Shown one piece after another: positions 22,660-33,900 of a stretch of DNA of 64,000 nt. Position 1 is the stretch's first letter. Each line of letters starts with the position of its first letter. The translations under genes were made by a program, and so were the position numbers. The stretch covers positions 1,970,001-2,034,000 of the forward strand of contig CAUJGJ010000332.1 of NCBI GenBank assembly GCA_963170055.1. Direction: 5' to 3'. This DNA comes from Halisarca cf. caerulea. Taxonomy: Eukaryota > Porifera > Demospongiae > Chondrillida > Halisarcidae. A model generated the notes under the pieces. The model was not told where the DNA came from, ran no database searches, and saw only the letters and a list, made by a program, of their open reading frames with translations.

Positions 22660-25600
22660 CGTGCGTGTACGTGTGAGTGAATTACCTATATTGTTTATTA
22701 TTCTATTAGAAAAATGTGCAGATTTTACTATCCAAGCTTTGTTTCATGGAATTCTACAAGGCTTGAGATCACACAATGATGTGAGTAGAAAATGCTTGTC
22801 TTGTTTGTGTATAGCTTAGCAGATTGCATGAATCCAAAGAAAGAATAATCTTCATTTTCTGATTGTTCACAGACAAGTTACAATGAAGTCATAGCTGTAT
22901 TGGGCCAACTGGTGAAATCTCACAAAGGGCACCCAAAATTGAAGGAAATGGTTATTCTCAGCGATCCTGACCCAGAAGCTGATTTCTTTGAAAATGTCCG
23001 ACACATTCAAGTAAGTCTGTACCTTTTTTGTATGCATATAACAGAACCTGTGAAATGGTCATTGTGTATCGCCTCAACTAGTTTCTGACATCCATGTGAT
23101 TTGACTAAAACACAGTGGAAACATACATACATTTTTCAGCACACGTGGACCAATCTTTGTTTATAGCAACTGCATGCACACACTAAAATGTCTTAAAGAG
23201 GACTTTTGAATATTAAAGGGATTTATGATCACATCCAGTAGAGCACACATCTTTGAAGTTGAGGGTAAGGTCTCAGAATTTGAATGTTTGAACTCAAGTT
23301 TATATTTTCTGCTTGCACTTCCTTGTTTCTTGGCTTCATGTTTTGTTTATTGCTTACTTTAATAGGTACATCGTCGTACACGAGCCTTTCTTAAACTTGA
23401 AAGCCTAATAGTCAAAGAACAATTCAGAGTTTCAACTCTTACTGACATTTTTCTGCCCATGGCATCTCATGTTGTAGCAAGTTCTGCCATGCAAAAGGAA
23501 CATAATTTACTTTCAGCGGTCATTGATGTTCTTGGTGCAGTTGCTTCACTGGTAAAGTGGTCTACTTATAAATATGTTCTCATGAAATATCTCAAGCTAT
23601 TGGCCAAGAAACCTGCAAGGGAGAAGACATTGATGAAGTAATTCTGCCTTCAAGGCATTTTAGCATACATGTGTGGGCGCTCATTTTGTTGCTTGGTATC
23701 ATTTGCTTTTGCAGAGTTGTGGTGGCCATTCTGAATGCATTCCATTTTGGTTGCACTATTGATGAATCCACACTGCCAGCTGATGGAAGTGAAGTCATGA
23801 TGAGTGACCATGAGGAATGCTCTGAAGATGTCATGGAACGTGATGTTGAAGAGCAAAATTCTATTCCTCAGAACATACGTGACTCTATTGTTCACACCAT
23901 CCTACCTGAGCTCAAAGCCAAACTACTTGTGAGGGTGAGTTCTGAAAGTTGTGTGCAGCCTTAACCAATGTATGCTATTCTCACATGGATATGACAACTG
24001 TGCACCCTTTCTATATGTATACTGTATGTACAGTACATACTTAATATTCCCTCCTTCACACAACATGTACGTGTATATTTATACTCCTTAAGAGTGTGCT
24101 TTGTACTACGCTGAATGTGTAAGTAGCTCCATGGTCCAATATTTATTTTGAGGAGCAGGATATACATACATGTATGTATACACTTTTAATACATAATATT
24201 TCATTGGCAATTAATAAGTTCTGTACTTTTACCATATGGTTATTCATTCATTGTACATTACATGTGTACGTATATTTATTGATTGATACTCCCACTTTAG
24301 GTGTAAGTACTGTAAGTAGATGTATGTGTGTGTCGTTTAGAACTAAATATATTTTGGTGTGCACAAGTCACCTTCAATTTCATATTATCATTGTAGGATG
24401 AACATTCACATCTTGAGATTTTGAGGTCTCCCCTTGTTTTAGCCATGACAAAGCTGCTTCAGTCTCTTCCAAAGGCAGCCTTGCACAGTCATTTGCCAGG
24501 GTAGGGATCTGTTAGCAGCTTCTCTGTCCACTTTGCCAGCCTTTTTGATGCATTTATTGATGTGTACCTAGCAACCTTTCTAAAGGCCCGTACTTTATCT
24601 ACTACCTATTCTAGGATAATTTACTGTACATGTACATACTGTATAGTACCACTGGAATATTGTGTGAATTTCCTTGTATGTACAGTAAGTGCTGCATGTG
24701 TATGATTGGTCAGAAGACAAGGTATATTTTGGTGTGCACATGTCATACTGTAGTTAGGTTCTGATATAGAATCTCTTCTTTATACATGTTTCTGTAGTGG
24801 AGGTTCCCCAATCCCAGTATGTACTCAGAATATGCATGTTTTGTAGCAAATTGCAAAGAAACCTGGGAACTTGTTCTTTTACTCCAGCAGTTCTCCCATA
24901 CACTGCACTATCAGTTTTTTGTTTATGTACAGAATTCTTCTGAAGATATGCAGTCAGCTTAAGAACAGAGATAGAGACACAAGAGACATGGCACGGAATG
25001 CACTTGTGAAAATTGCACAATCTCTTGGACCTTGCTATGTTCCATACATTGTAAAAGAGATGAAGGAATCTTTGACTAAAGGCTATCAAGTGAGTCTTAC
25101 CATTAGTTCTGCTAGCAGAACCCTTTTAGTGTGCATGTTGTGTTGTGTACTATTGCAATCAATGCTCAAAGCTAGACTACAAAATCTTACAAATCGTGTA
25201 TGTTTGTGTTTTGTATATGCTTACATATCACTTATTGTAAGAACATAGAATTGTCATGTTATGTTGCAGCACTATGTGTTCTCATATCTTCACACTCTTG
25301 TTCAGGTGCACATATTGGGCTTCAGTATCTATGCTCTTCTTACTGGTCTAAGCCAGCATTTGAATTCTGGTGATCTGGATCCTTGTTCGGTGGATGTCAG
25401 GGAGATTCTAGTTAATGACTTGTTTGGAGCACCTGAAGAGGAGAGAGACACACCTGAAGCCATTAAAAAGTTACCTGAAGCGAAAACCTCTAAAAGTTAT
25501 GATTGCTTTGAGCTTTTAGTATCCAAGCTAAGTCCAAAAGAGGTTCCTGATATTATTGAATCACTTCTGAAGGTGTGCCACTGAATGGCCAATGGAAAGT

Positions 25601-28600
25601 TAGGCTAGTCAGCCTTATGTTTATCTGATATATTTGTACTTGTGTTCAGATTCTGAAGGATCAACCCACTGCAAAAGTATCCAAACAAGTATCCGAAGTA
25701 TTGAGAAGAGTATCATTGGGTATTTTGGGCAATGCAGGATTTCCTGTCGAACAAGTACTCCTTCTCGTTCATGGTTTGCTAGTTGACTCTGTGCCTGGAA
25801 TGTCCAGGAATGTTCTGTAAGATAATCACTGTGTTGCTGAATTATTGTAAGTATAATTTTAAAAGTAGTTTACTTGCTTTGTAGGGAAGAAAATGCAAAG
25901 AGTGATTTGCATCAGAGCAAAGAAACCATTCTTCTTCCTCCAGAGCCACGAAGAGGAGGCCCTAAGCCTGTTACTCAGTTGAATATTACTACTCATGTTG
26001 TGGCTCACTTTGGTTTGCAAGTATGTACATGTTACTTCTGTCATGATTAAGTAACATGTCTTATCTTTTTGGATAAGTGTTATCTTTGGACAGATAGCAC
26101 ATGTCACAATTTTTCATCAACAATCATTCAATTGTATGTTCATTGAAAAAAAATTGTGACATGCATTATCTGTCAAAAGAATAAACTTATCCAAATTGAT
26201 CTAGCCTGTCGAAGAATTTCTACAACCATGTCTTATCTTTTGCATCATCATGCAAGTGTATCTTCCTTGCATATAGTATTTTCTGCTCGAAGTTCTGTGT
26301 TTTGCCTACTCTAGTTGACAGTAGCCACACTGAAGAAGCACAAGTTACAGTCACCAAATCATCTACAGATGATTGATCCTTTTATTGAAATCCTGTCCAC
26401 AACCATCAAGTCAAAGCATACCAATGTACGTACTGTATGTACTGTACATACAGTATGTGTACAGTATGTTCCTCTCTGTTGTTTGTTTGTATGTAGACTC
26501 TGCACAAGTGTGTGTATTGTATTGTATTGTATTGTATTGTATTGTATTGTGCAGGTGTGTGTGTATTGTGCTGCATGACATATATATCGATTTGCTGTAG
26601 GATATACACAGTTTGGTGAGCGTATTAGTTTACTTGTGTATGCTCTAATTTTTATAGCATCTGTTACCGTGGTGATGGCACAATTATACAGCAATTTTAT
26701 TATACACTTTATAAAACATGGGCTTCTAACTCACCATGATTTCATACTTTAAGGCTTGCGGCACTTTCAGGTGCTTTACCCCTCTAGACTCAAATGTTGT
26801 GCATATTAAGTCATGCAGCCTTCATGCCGACTGTATGTTTCACTGTTAGATAGTATACATGCTGTAATATTATATTTTTGGTAATTAATTTTAGTGTGTT
26901 GCAGTAGGTTTTTTTCATTTGCCCTGCTGACTTAGATTATCTCTGTCACTCTGAAATGCTTGCGTGAGCTATTGCCCTACCCCTTGCCTGCAATGAAGAC
27001 TGGTTTGCCAGGATTTATTGAGGAGTTGTTCTCCATACTTGGGAAGTATTCCAAGCATGGTGCAGCAATTGGACCCAACCAAGAATTAGTAGCAACAGCA
27101 TTCAGAGCAATGACTGATATTATCAGTATTAGCCATGAAGCGCCTATATCGGAAGCTCAGTTGCAGGTTGATATTAATGCATATATTTCATTTTTGTTTG
27201 TGTTTTCATTCCGTCATTTTTTGCTTGGGCTACAGTTGCTGCTGACATTCGTTGAAGAGGATATTCATGACCCTCAGAGACAATCAACAGCCTTCCCATT
27301 GCTGAAGGTATGCCATTGCAGCTTCCCTCTACTAAGGATGATATGGTTAAGTTGTAGTAATCATTGCAGCTATGTACTGTTTGTGTCCATGTGGTGAATA
27401 ATGGATTGGACATCACAAGTGTTTGGATTGCTGCTCCTGTCCTGTTGTATACATACAGTCACATTGGAAGTTTTTGATAATATTATAGGCAATCATTGCA
27501 AGGAAGTTGGTTGTTCCAGAGATCCATGATGTAATGGGACGAATAATTCAACTATCTGTTGTATCTGATTCAGAAACAACCAGAAGTCAATGTCGACTTG
27601 TGAGTGGATATTTGTATTTCAATGCAATTTGTATACTAAATGACATGAGCCTCTCTGCATGACCTAGGTAACTTGCCATTTCCTTCTTGACTATCCTCTT
27701 GGTAAGAGAATCTACAAGTACCTTGGTGCCATTTTATCTAATTTGAGGTGCGATTATATTATGGTACAAGTAGGTAAATTCTCTCATACAAGGATGGTGT
27801 ACATTGCTATGTGGAGTTATGGAACACCACATACTATACAAAACTATGTTTGTGTGCTGTGTGTGTGTGTGTGTGTGTATGTGTGTGTGTGTGATACTTG
27901 AATGAGATTACAGCATTTTATAAACATGGCAACTATGCTAAATTCTCTGCTAAGCTATGAGGTTCAAAGTGGCCGAGAATCTGTTCTAGAGTTATGCAAC
28001 TTCTTCTTCACTAAATTCCCCCCGGTGAGAATGTGTGCTTACTATCCATTGTTCCATATACATGTATACCTTTAGCATTTTGTTTACTAACATTTTATTT
28101 TATTTTTGTGTAGCGTCTATTGCATAAACAAGCAACGTTCTTTTTCATTCCCTTGAGCTCCCAACTAGTCAATGATTCATCACCTGTGTGCAAAGAAATG
28201 GTTGCTGTAGCCATGAAGAAGCTGTTAGAAAGGGTACATTTACTACAGTATACAATGTGTTACAATAATCATGTTGCATACCAGCTTTTAACTGTGACTG
28301 CTCTTCACTTACCTTGTTTTATCTTTATCACAGCTTGATGGATCCAAGAGGAGTGAATTAGCTGATTTTCTTTTGCATTGGTTAAACTCAAAAAATGTAA
28401 GAAAAGCAAAAAGTCACTTGATTTGCTGTGTATTTACAGGTTATCTGAGTGACAATTTTGTACCTTTTAGTTGCTTCATCAGCAAGTTGCTGTGCAAGCC
28501 CTTGGACTGTTCATTGAAGTAGAAGCAGAAAATTTTCAGAAACGATTAACTCCCTTTTTACCATTGCTATTTCAGTGCTTGGATAGTCCTAGCGATGACC

Positions 28601-30412
28601 ATGATGAGATAAACTCCGGTGGAGTTGTGAACATGGATGACAGTAGTGTCGATCGCAATCATATTTCTTCAGACGGAGTAGCTGCAGAAGTTCCAGAAGA
28701 GACTTCTACAATGGTTGCATTGAGGTCTTCAACTGTATTGGAGAATCCACTGCTTCATGACCATCTACTGTTCATTACACTTTCATGTTTTGGTAAAATA
28801 CTTATTAAATGTAGTTCAGTGCTGAAAGATCCCTCGTATGCTGACACACTGAATAAGCTATGGAGTGAGTACAATCACAGTGTGCATTCTATGAGGTCGT
28901 GTTTTGATGACATGTTGTGTGTTTTTATTACAGATAGAGCAGAAGAATTTTTGTTTTATCCTCACACTTGGGTCAAGCTCTGTGCCTGTAAACTATTTGG
29001 ACTTTTATTTGCAGTTTATCCACCAGCAAACGTTGCAACATCATCACATGATATAGTTTGTGAATATCTTACATCAGATCCAAGAAGTAAAGTGAGTACT
29101 GATATTTGAACATGGAAATGGATTTTTATTTCTGTTGTTGATACTGTTACTACCAGCAATTAATAAGTATGTGTACCTAGGAAGGGCACTGAAATCAGAA
29201 AGGCACTCTATTTCACTAGATTCTTTTTAAATTTATCAAAATGGTGTTAACTATACGCAATCCCCGTGAACCACTGCAAATTGTTACCAGCACACTATAA
29301 TTTGTCGTAGATGTTATGCAAGTCTCAGTACATGACGTCTACATCATGTCACATTGTAATGAGGACATTGATGAACGGAACATACATGTTTTCATGCACA
29401 TCTGTTTTGACCATTTACACAGTACATGAATGTGTGTCGCATGCATGTATTCACAGTACTATTACTTTCTGCGTAGGCTACTATTCTGTTCAATAAGTTT
29501 TATAAAATTCTAAAAGTACAGTCACTCAATCCAGAAATAAGTGATCAGGTAGGTCCAGTACCCATTAATTTTGCTGGTTTTAGTTTTCATACTATTTTAA
29601 AGTGTGGAATGTTGACTAATGCCATTCCAGGTTGTGAAGAACATGGTGTTTTGCACTCGTGTCATATATCATCATCAACTGGATGACAAGGCTTCTCTTG
29701 ATGCTAGCAATGATCTTGTGAAAAAGCAGATAATGAAGATGGAGAAATTGGCAAGACTTGAAGCTGGAAATTGTCCAAAAGATTCCAGCAAGGTAGTACA
29801 CACTGGTCTTTTCTTATTATATTTAATTTTACTCATTCAATTATCACAATATTTATCATTTCTCCTTATCTCCTTGTTTCTTTGACTTTGGCAGCGTTCG
29901 TGTGTGCTCAAGTGGATAGGAGCCTTGGCTGTGAACTTTGATCCGAAAATAGTGGAAGTCTATTTGTCCCTGTTGCTAAAACCTGTTTATCGGGAGCTTG
30001 CTAATGAGCAAACAATAGGCAAGTGTTTGTATATGTCTCATGTAAGATGTTAAGTTGTCCTATAACACAGGACTGTAGTGGCTGTTCTGTGTGCACGTGT
30101 TTTCCTGGAATATCTAATAATACATGATGATTGTATCCAAGTTTATATTGGCATAGCTTTCCAAGTGCACCTTAGCACATCGGTTTTTAATTTATGGATG
30201 ATCATTCATGTTTTTGTTTTATATTGTAACTAGTGCACACCTATCACTACATTATAGGTGGAGACTGCCATAAGCTGGCTGAAGAGGTTGCTGAAGTTAT
30301 TGCTAAAATTTTGGGAAGGGATACAATGGCAGTGGCTAATGCTAGTGTGCAGAAGGAATTTTCACTTTCCAAAGAAAGAAGAAAGAGAAAAATTGCTATG
30401 GATGTATGTGTG

Positions 30413-30448
<36 letters not shown>

Positions 30449-30736
30449 CGTGTGTGTGTGTGTGCGTGTGTGTGTGTGTGCTTGTGTGTGTGTATGCACG
30501 CGTGCGTGTGTGTGTGCGTGTTTGTGTGTATGTGTGTGTGTGTTTATTTCACTTGTCTCCCTTCCATGATTGCATAAAATCACACTAAAAATTGTTGTTT
30601 ATCATTGCCCATGTTTATCATGCCCCTGAAGGCTGTGGTCAATCCTGAGATTGCTGCAAGGAGGAAAATAAGGAAGAACATTCGGAAAAAGGTTCAAAGG
30701 AAGATTAAAGGAAGAATTTCGAGATTATGCAAGTGA
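12955..30736 (+). CDS. UTP20: UTP20 (DRIM), small-subunit processome HEAT-repeat protein, 59 exons
   Basis: Exons: 12955-13014, 13091-13171, 13333-13424, 13488-13539, 13799-13869, 13943-14054, 14139-14215, 14457-14541, 14845-14904, 14964-15041, 15326-15406, 15596-15682, 15784-15930, 16261-16392, 16774-16851, 17018-17325, 17370-17591, 17717-17849, 18040-18171, 18254-18334, 18671-18827, 18893-19385, 19459-19549, 19739-19824, 19901-20227, 20484-20613, 20687-20752, 20890-20964, 21034-21113, 21210-21294, 21328-21494, 21678-21768, 21854-21933, 22080-22149, 22215-22421, 22494-22572, 22710-22780, 22873-23010, 23366-23637, 23715-23934, 24397-24500, 24933-25089, 25306-25572, 25650-25816, 25885-26020, 26315-26425, 26936-27166, 27236-27307, 27489-27599, 27668-27769, 27914-28024, 28114-28233, 28334-28396, 28471-29091, 29477-29548, 29631-29792, 29895-30018, 30258-30403, 30632-30736. 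They sum to 8136 nt, about 2711 residues (human 2785), with no frame break. Landmarks: [60 protein letters not shown] and a basic tail. UTP20 is a nucleolar scaffold of the SSU processome needed for 18S rRNA maturation. Two or three junctions, such as the 22/23 boundary, rest on phase and alignment. Confidence 0.96.
16659..16720. repeat. (TA)n microsatellite, UTP20 intron 14
   Basis: Pure TA tract about 55 bp before the exon 15 acceptor. Confidence 0.95.
17854..17917. repeat. (GT)n microsatellite starting 4 bp after a 5' splice site
   Basis: UTP20 exon 18 ends at 17849 and the intron opens GTAC followed at once by about 60 bp of GT repeat. Confidence 0.95.
18475..18581. mobile_element. Fold-back MITE-like element, UTP20 intron 20
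   Basis: The left end GCTCAGGGAAGGGCAGCACA is the near complement of the right end (reads GCTCAGAGAAGGGCAATGCA on the other strand). The middle has several ACATGTC repeats. No coding potential. Confidence 0.6.
21974..22057 (+). tRNA. tRNA-Leu (anticodon CAG)
   Basis: An 84-nt cloverleaf. The acceptor GTCAGGA pairs with TTCTGAC, with A as discriminator base. The D arm holds the A box TGGCCGAGCGG. The anticodon stem is CTGCG/CGCAG around the loop TTCAGGT, so the anticodon is CAG, reading CUG. The long variable arm is typical of class II tRNAs, and the T arm is GTGGG-TTCGAAT-CCCAC with an intact B box. The sequence is very close to the metazoan tRNA-Leu(CAG) consensus and has no intron. It lies on the same strand inside a 146-bp UTP20 intron (21934-22079), with only 40 bp upstream and 22 bp downstream. 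The T-run after it serves as the Pol III terminator. Confidence 0.96.
22058..22079 (+). terminator. Pol III T-run terminator that is also the polypyrimidine tract and acceptor of UTP20 exon 34
   Basis: Two T-runs (six and eight T) follow the tRNA immediately and end in CTCAG, the 3' splice site of exon 34, which starts at 22080. One 22-bp stretch therefore serves both a Pol III terminator and a Pol II splice acceptor. Confidence 0.8.
22588..22670. repeat. (GT)n tract about 15 bp after a 5' splice site
   Basis: GT repeat with a GTGC tail in the UTP20 intron after exon 36 (donor at 22573). Confidence 0.95.
26069..26194. mobile_element. Fold-back element, UTP20 intron 45
   Basis: An imperfect inverted repeat of about 50 bp per arm: the left arm runs TTGGATAAGTG to ACATGTCACAATTTTTCA, and the right arm returns through AATTGTGACATGCATTATCT to CTTATCCAA. 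There is little loop. Non-coding. Confidence 0.65.
26513..26550. repeat. (TGTAT)n pentanucleotide repeat
   Basis: About seven perfect TGTAT units in UTP20 intron 46. Confidence 0.9.
30408..30543. repeat. Interrupted (TG)n tract right after a 5' splice site
   Basis: It starts 4 bp after the donor of UTP20 exon 58 (30404) and runs about 135 bp with CG, CA and TT interruptions. Apparent long reading frames here are repeat artefacts. Confidence 0.9.
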
Positions 30737-30916
30737 TGTAAACTGATATCATTGACAGATTCGACACATTATATTTTCATTATTTCGTTCCAGTCGGTTT
30801 TTCGATCAGATTACAATGCGATTGCATGGTCAATTAAGCAGCGCTACGTATAAATTCTACTTGCGGTTAACGCCTCGTTTCAAGGAAAGGATCTCGCGTA
30901 GGCTATAGTTAAACGA

Positions 30917-33900
30917 ATGATGCAGTCACTGATCCTAGTACTCTTGTTTCTACTGTTTAGAATGCTATTGGCTTTTGACGAATGTTCTGTGGATAACTTC
31001 GAAGAGGCTAAGAGGCGGGCTAGATGCGCTGCTACGTGTGAAGAGGTAAGGCCTTATAAGCGCTATATCCGAGTATATACGAATATCTGTACATATTATA
31101 CGTGCATGCATGTCCAGATTCATGCACAATGTTGACATATAATATCATACTGTAATACATGAGACTTATATAAACCCGCGTATAAAACAATATATTTTTG
31201 TATAACATTTATAAAAGTGAAAATATAATATAGATATGGTTCTATGGTACTATTGCAAAAAGCAAAATCAGATTGTATTTAATTAAGTCAATGGACCGTA
31301 ATTATCATTATTAAATAAGTTATAGATCGATAGATGGTTGTACTACGTATAACTCGCTAGATGTACGTACTGTATTATTATGTTATACTAATAGCCACAT
31401 ATTACTATACACTACAATTAAAGGAAAATTTTAGCATTGCAAACATCAGCCACACTTCTTACATATACAGTACATTGAATGATTATTCTGCATGCCATTG
31501 GTAGTAAGCATATATGTTGAAATTATTGGTATATAAACTAATTCAAGGTAGTCTTGAATAATTTGCAAGATGCAAAGTGCACACACAACTATAAATTCCC
31601 GAGATCTCAAATGTTTCACTATATAGCTGCACACAACCAGCACAGAACAAATCGATCATACATAGTTTGTTGCATAAATGAATTAAGTTAGAGTCTTGAC
31701 AGCTTACTTTCACTAGTTGCTAGTCTGACATAGCCAGACCTTTTCTTGCCATGACTGACACCACTGGGAAGTCTTCCCAGTGACGTCATGCAGTCATGCA
31801 AGGCGAGATTGGGTCTGGCTATGCCAGACTAACTGGTTACCATACACATCCATCTCAGCTGAGTTAATCTGACAAGCACAATAGCTTGATTGGCTGGGGC
31901 CTCTCATGTATGTAAATTGCAAAGAATAAGGACAGTTTGCATACAATAAATTAATTGCATGACTGTCAAGAAGATAATAAAGAAACTAATATGACATATG
32001 AAGCATTTCCAGAAGATCACATGGGTGTAGTAGAGCTGTATACAAATTGTGCAATTCATGTTTCCTACTTAAGGGTCAGTTTTGTCCTGATTGTTTCACA
32101 CTTTCACACATGATCTAATTCTGGCATGTGTACATGCATGAATAACCTCTAGATCATGCAGACTCTAGATATCATTATACCCACATGATATTTCAAAGGT
32201 CAAAACATGTTTTCTGTAATATGTACACACATACTAAGTCTTGGATAGCATGATTCCAAGGTTTACAATGATAATATCATCACAACAGTTGCACTGCTGA
32301 CTTTCTGAGTGATCTTGGGTCACAGGACTAGAAGATGAGAAATTTATATAATACATACAATTGTACTTCACAAAATAATGACATACACTATATAGGTGGC
32401 TGCATTGTGGTAACCCCTTCCTTATTGTATAATATCATAAAGAAACTAATGGTTATTGCTCTGTAGCAGATCAGCAGCAAATTTACTGTGAAGTGTGGCA
32501 ATGAGTACATCTCTGGCAAACATGTTGAACTGAGTAGTGGTTTACTTAGCCATCTGATTTAATTATACACAACCATCACTTCTGAAAGGATAGCTGATAT
32601 TAATTGTGTTATTGGCCCATGTAGTCATAGTTCCATTATAATTGCATGATTCTGTATAATTTTATGATGATGTGTATATGTATGTGCATTTTACTGTATG
32701 GAACACATGACCAATGAAATACGTATAGCAAGAATTGACCAAACTTGGAACCATAAATGACTACCAGATGTGACATAGTCACAAACTTGTCTGTCTAAGC
32801 CTACCTTCTTAGCCCTCTTCCCTAGACATAATTCAGTGATATCAACTCATGCATTGGCTGTTGAACTTGTAGTTTAATGTCATTGCAATTCACGAAGAAA
32901 CTGTGCAGCCAACCAAAGAAGCTCACCGCGAACATACTTTATTATATAAGTAAATACTTACATATATCCAAAGTACATTGGTTGCATGTCCTCTGAGAAA
33001 ATAATATTGCATGTATATACGTGTCTATCATAATACCAAGCTCACCTCACAAGTATGGCAACTATGTGATAGCAAATCGATGCAATAATTCATAAAAATT
33101 TGAATGTAGTAGAATACACTAACTATAGAAAGTCTAGGTACCATGGTTGCACAAATGAAAGACATTATTGTGGACTACACATGGTAGGAAAGAAGGGGGG
33201 AAGGGAAAAGGGTAGTTGAACCGGACCAGAGCCAGCAACCTCCAGACCCATAGCTGACCCTTTTGCAGCCAAACCACTGGTCACTGCCAACAGGCCCCGA
33301 TCCATTCCCTCCTTAAGAACTGATGTAGGCGTGCCCCATCCAGGGCCTCCTTTGAAACTCCCACACCAGGCACTGACTTATCAGTGACAACTCCAAATGC
33401 TAACTAGAAAGTCTAGGTACCATGGTTGCGCAAATGAAAGACATTATTGTGGACCACACATGGTAGGAAAGAAGGGGGGAAGGGAAAAAGGCAGTTGAAC
33501 CAGACCAGAGCCAGCAACCTCCAGACCCATAGTATAATACTTATAATATGGAAATACATCAAAACAGGTACATGGAGAATGAAAGAATAGAGGTACAATT
33601 CTATAACGTTGGCATTATTTTCATATATATATATATTATATACATACGTATATGCATGCAAGCACCTTGCTTAGCAACATATGTATGTACATGCATTTGG
33701 GTGTTCGTGGGTTGTGCATTTCAACTGTTTTACTAGTACTTTTCTCACTCAGGCCTCCCAATTTAGACACTGTGTGGAAATGAACAATTCATCCTCAAAT
33801 TGCACTGAGGTAGCAAGTTGTGTATGCTATAGCATGCATAAGAGTGTTTGTATATTTGGTTTTTATAATTAATATGTAACTTTATATTAATTTTTAGCAA

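Larger units (their letters stand above)
31046..33752 (+). other. Large first intron of the receptor kinase (2.7 kb)
   Basis: Apart from the fold-back at 31721-31831 and the direct repeats at 33121-33532 I see only AT-rich sequence and scattered short palindromes. No open frame of interest on either strand. Confidence 0.7.

Noticed and set aside
33119..33532. CRISPR-like repeat-spacer array
   Set aside because: Only two long copies, eukaryotic context and no cas genes.
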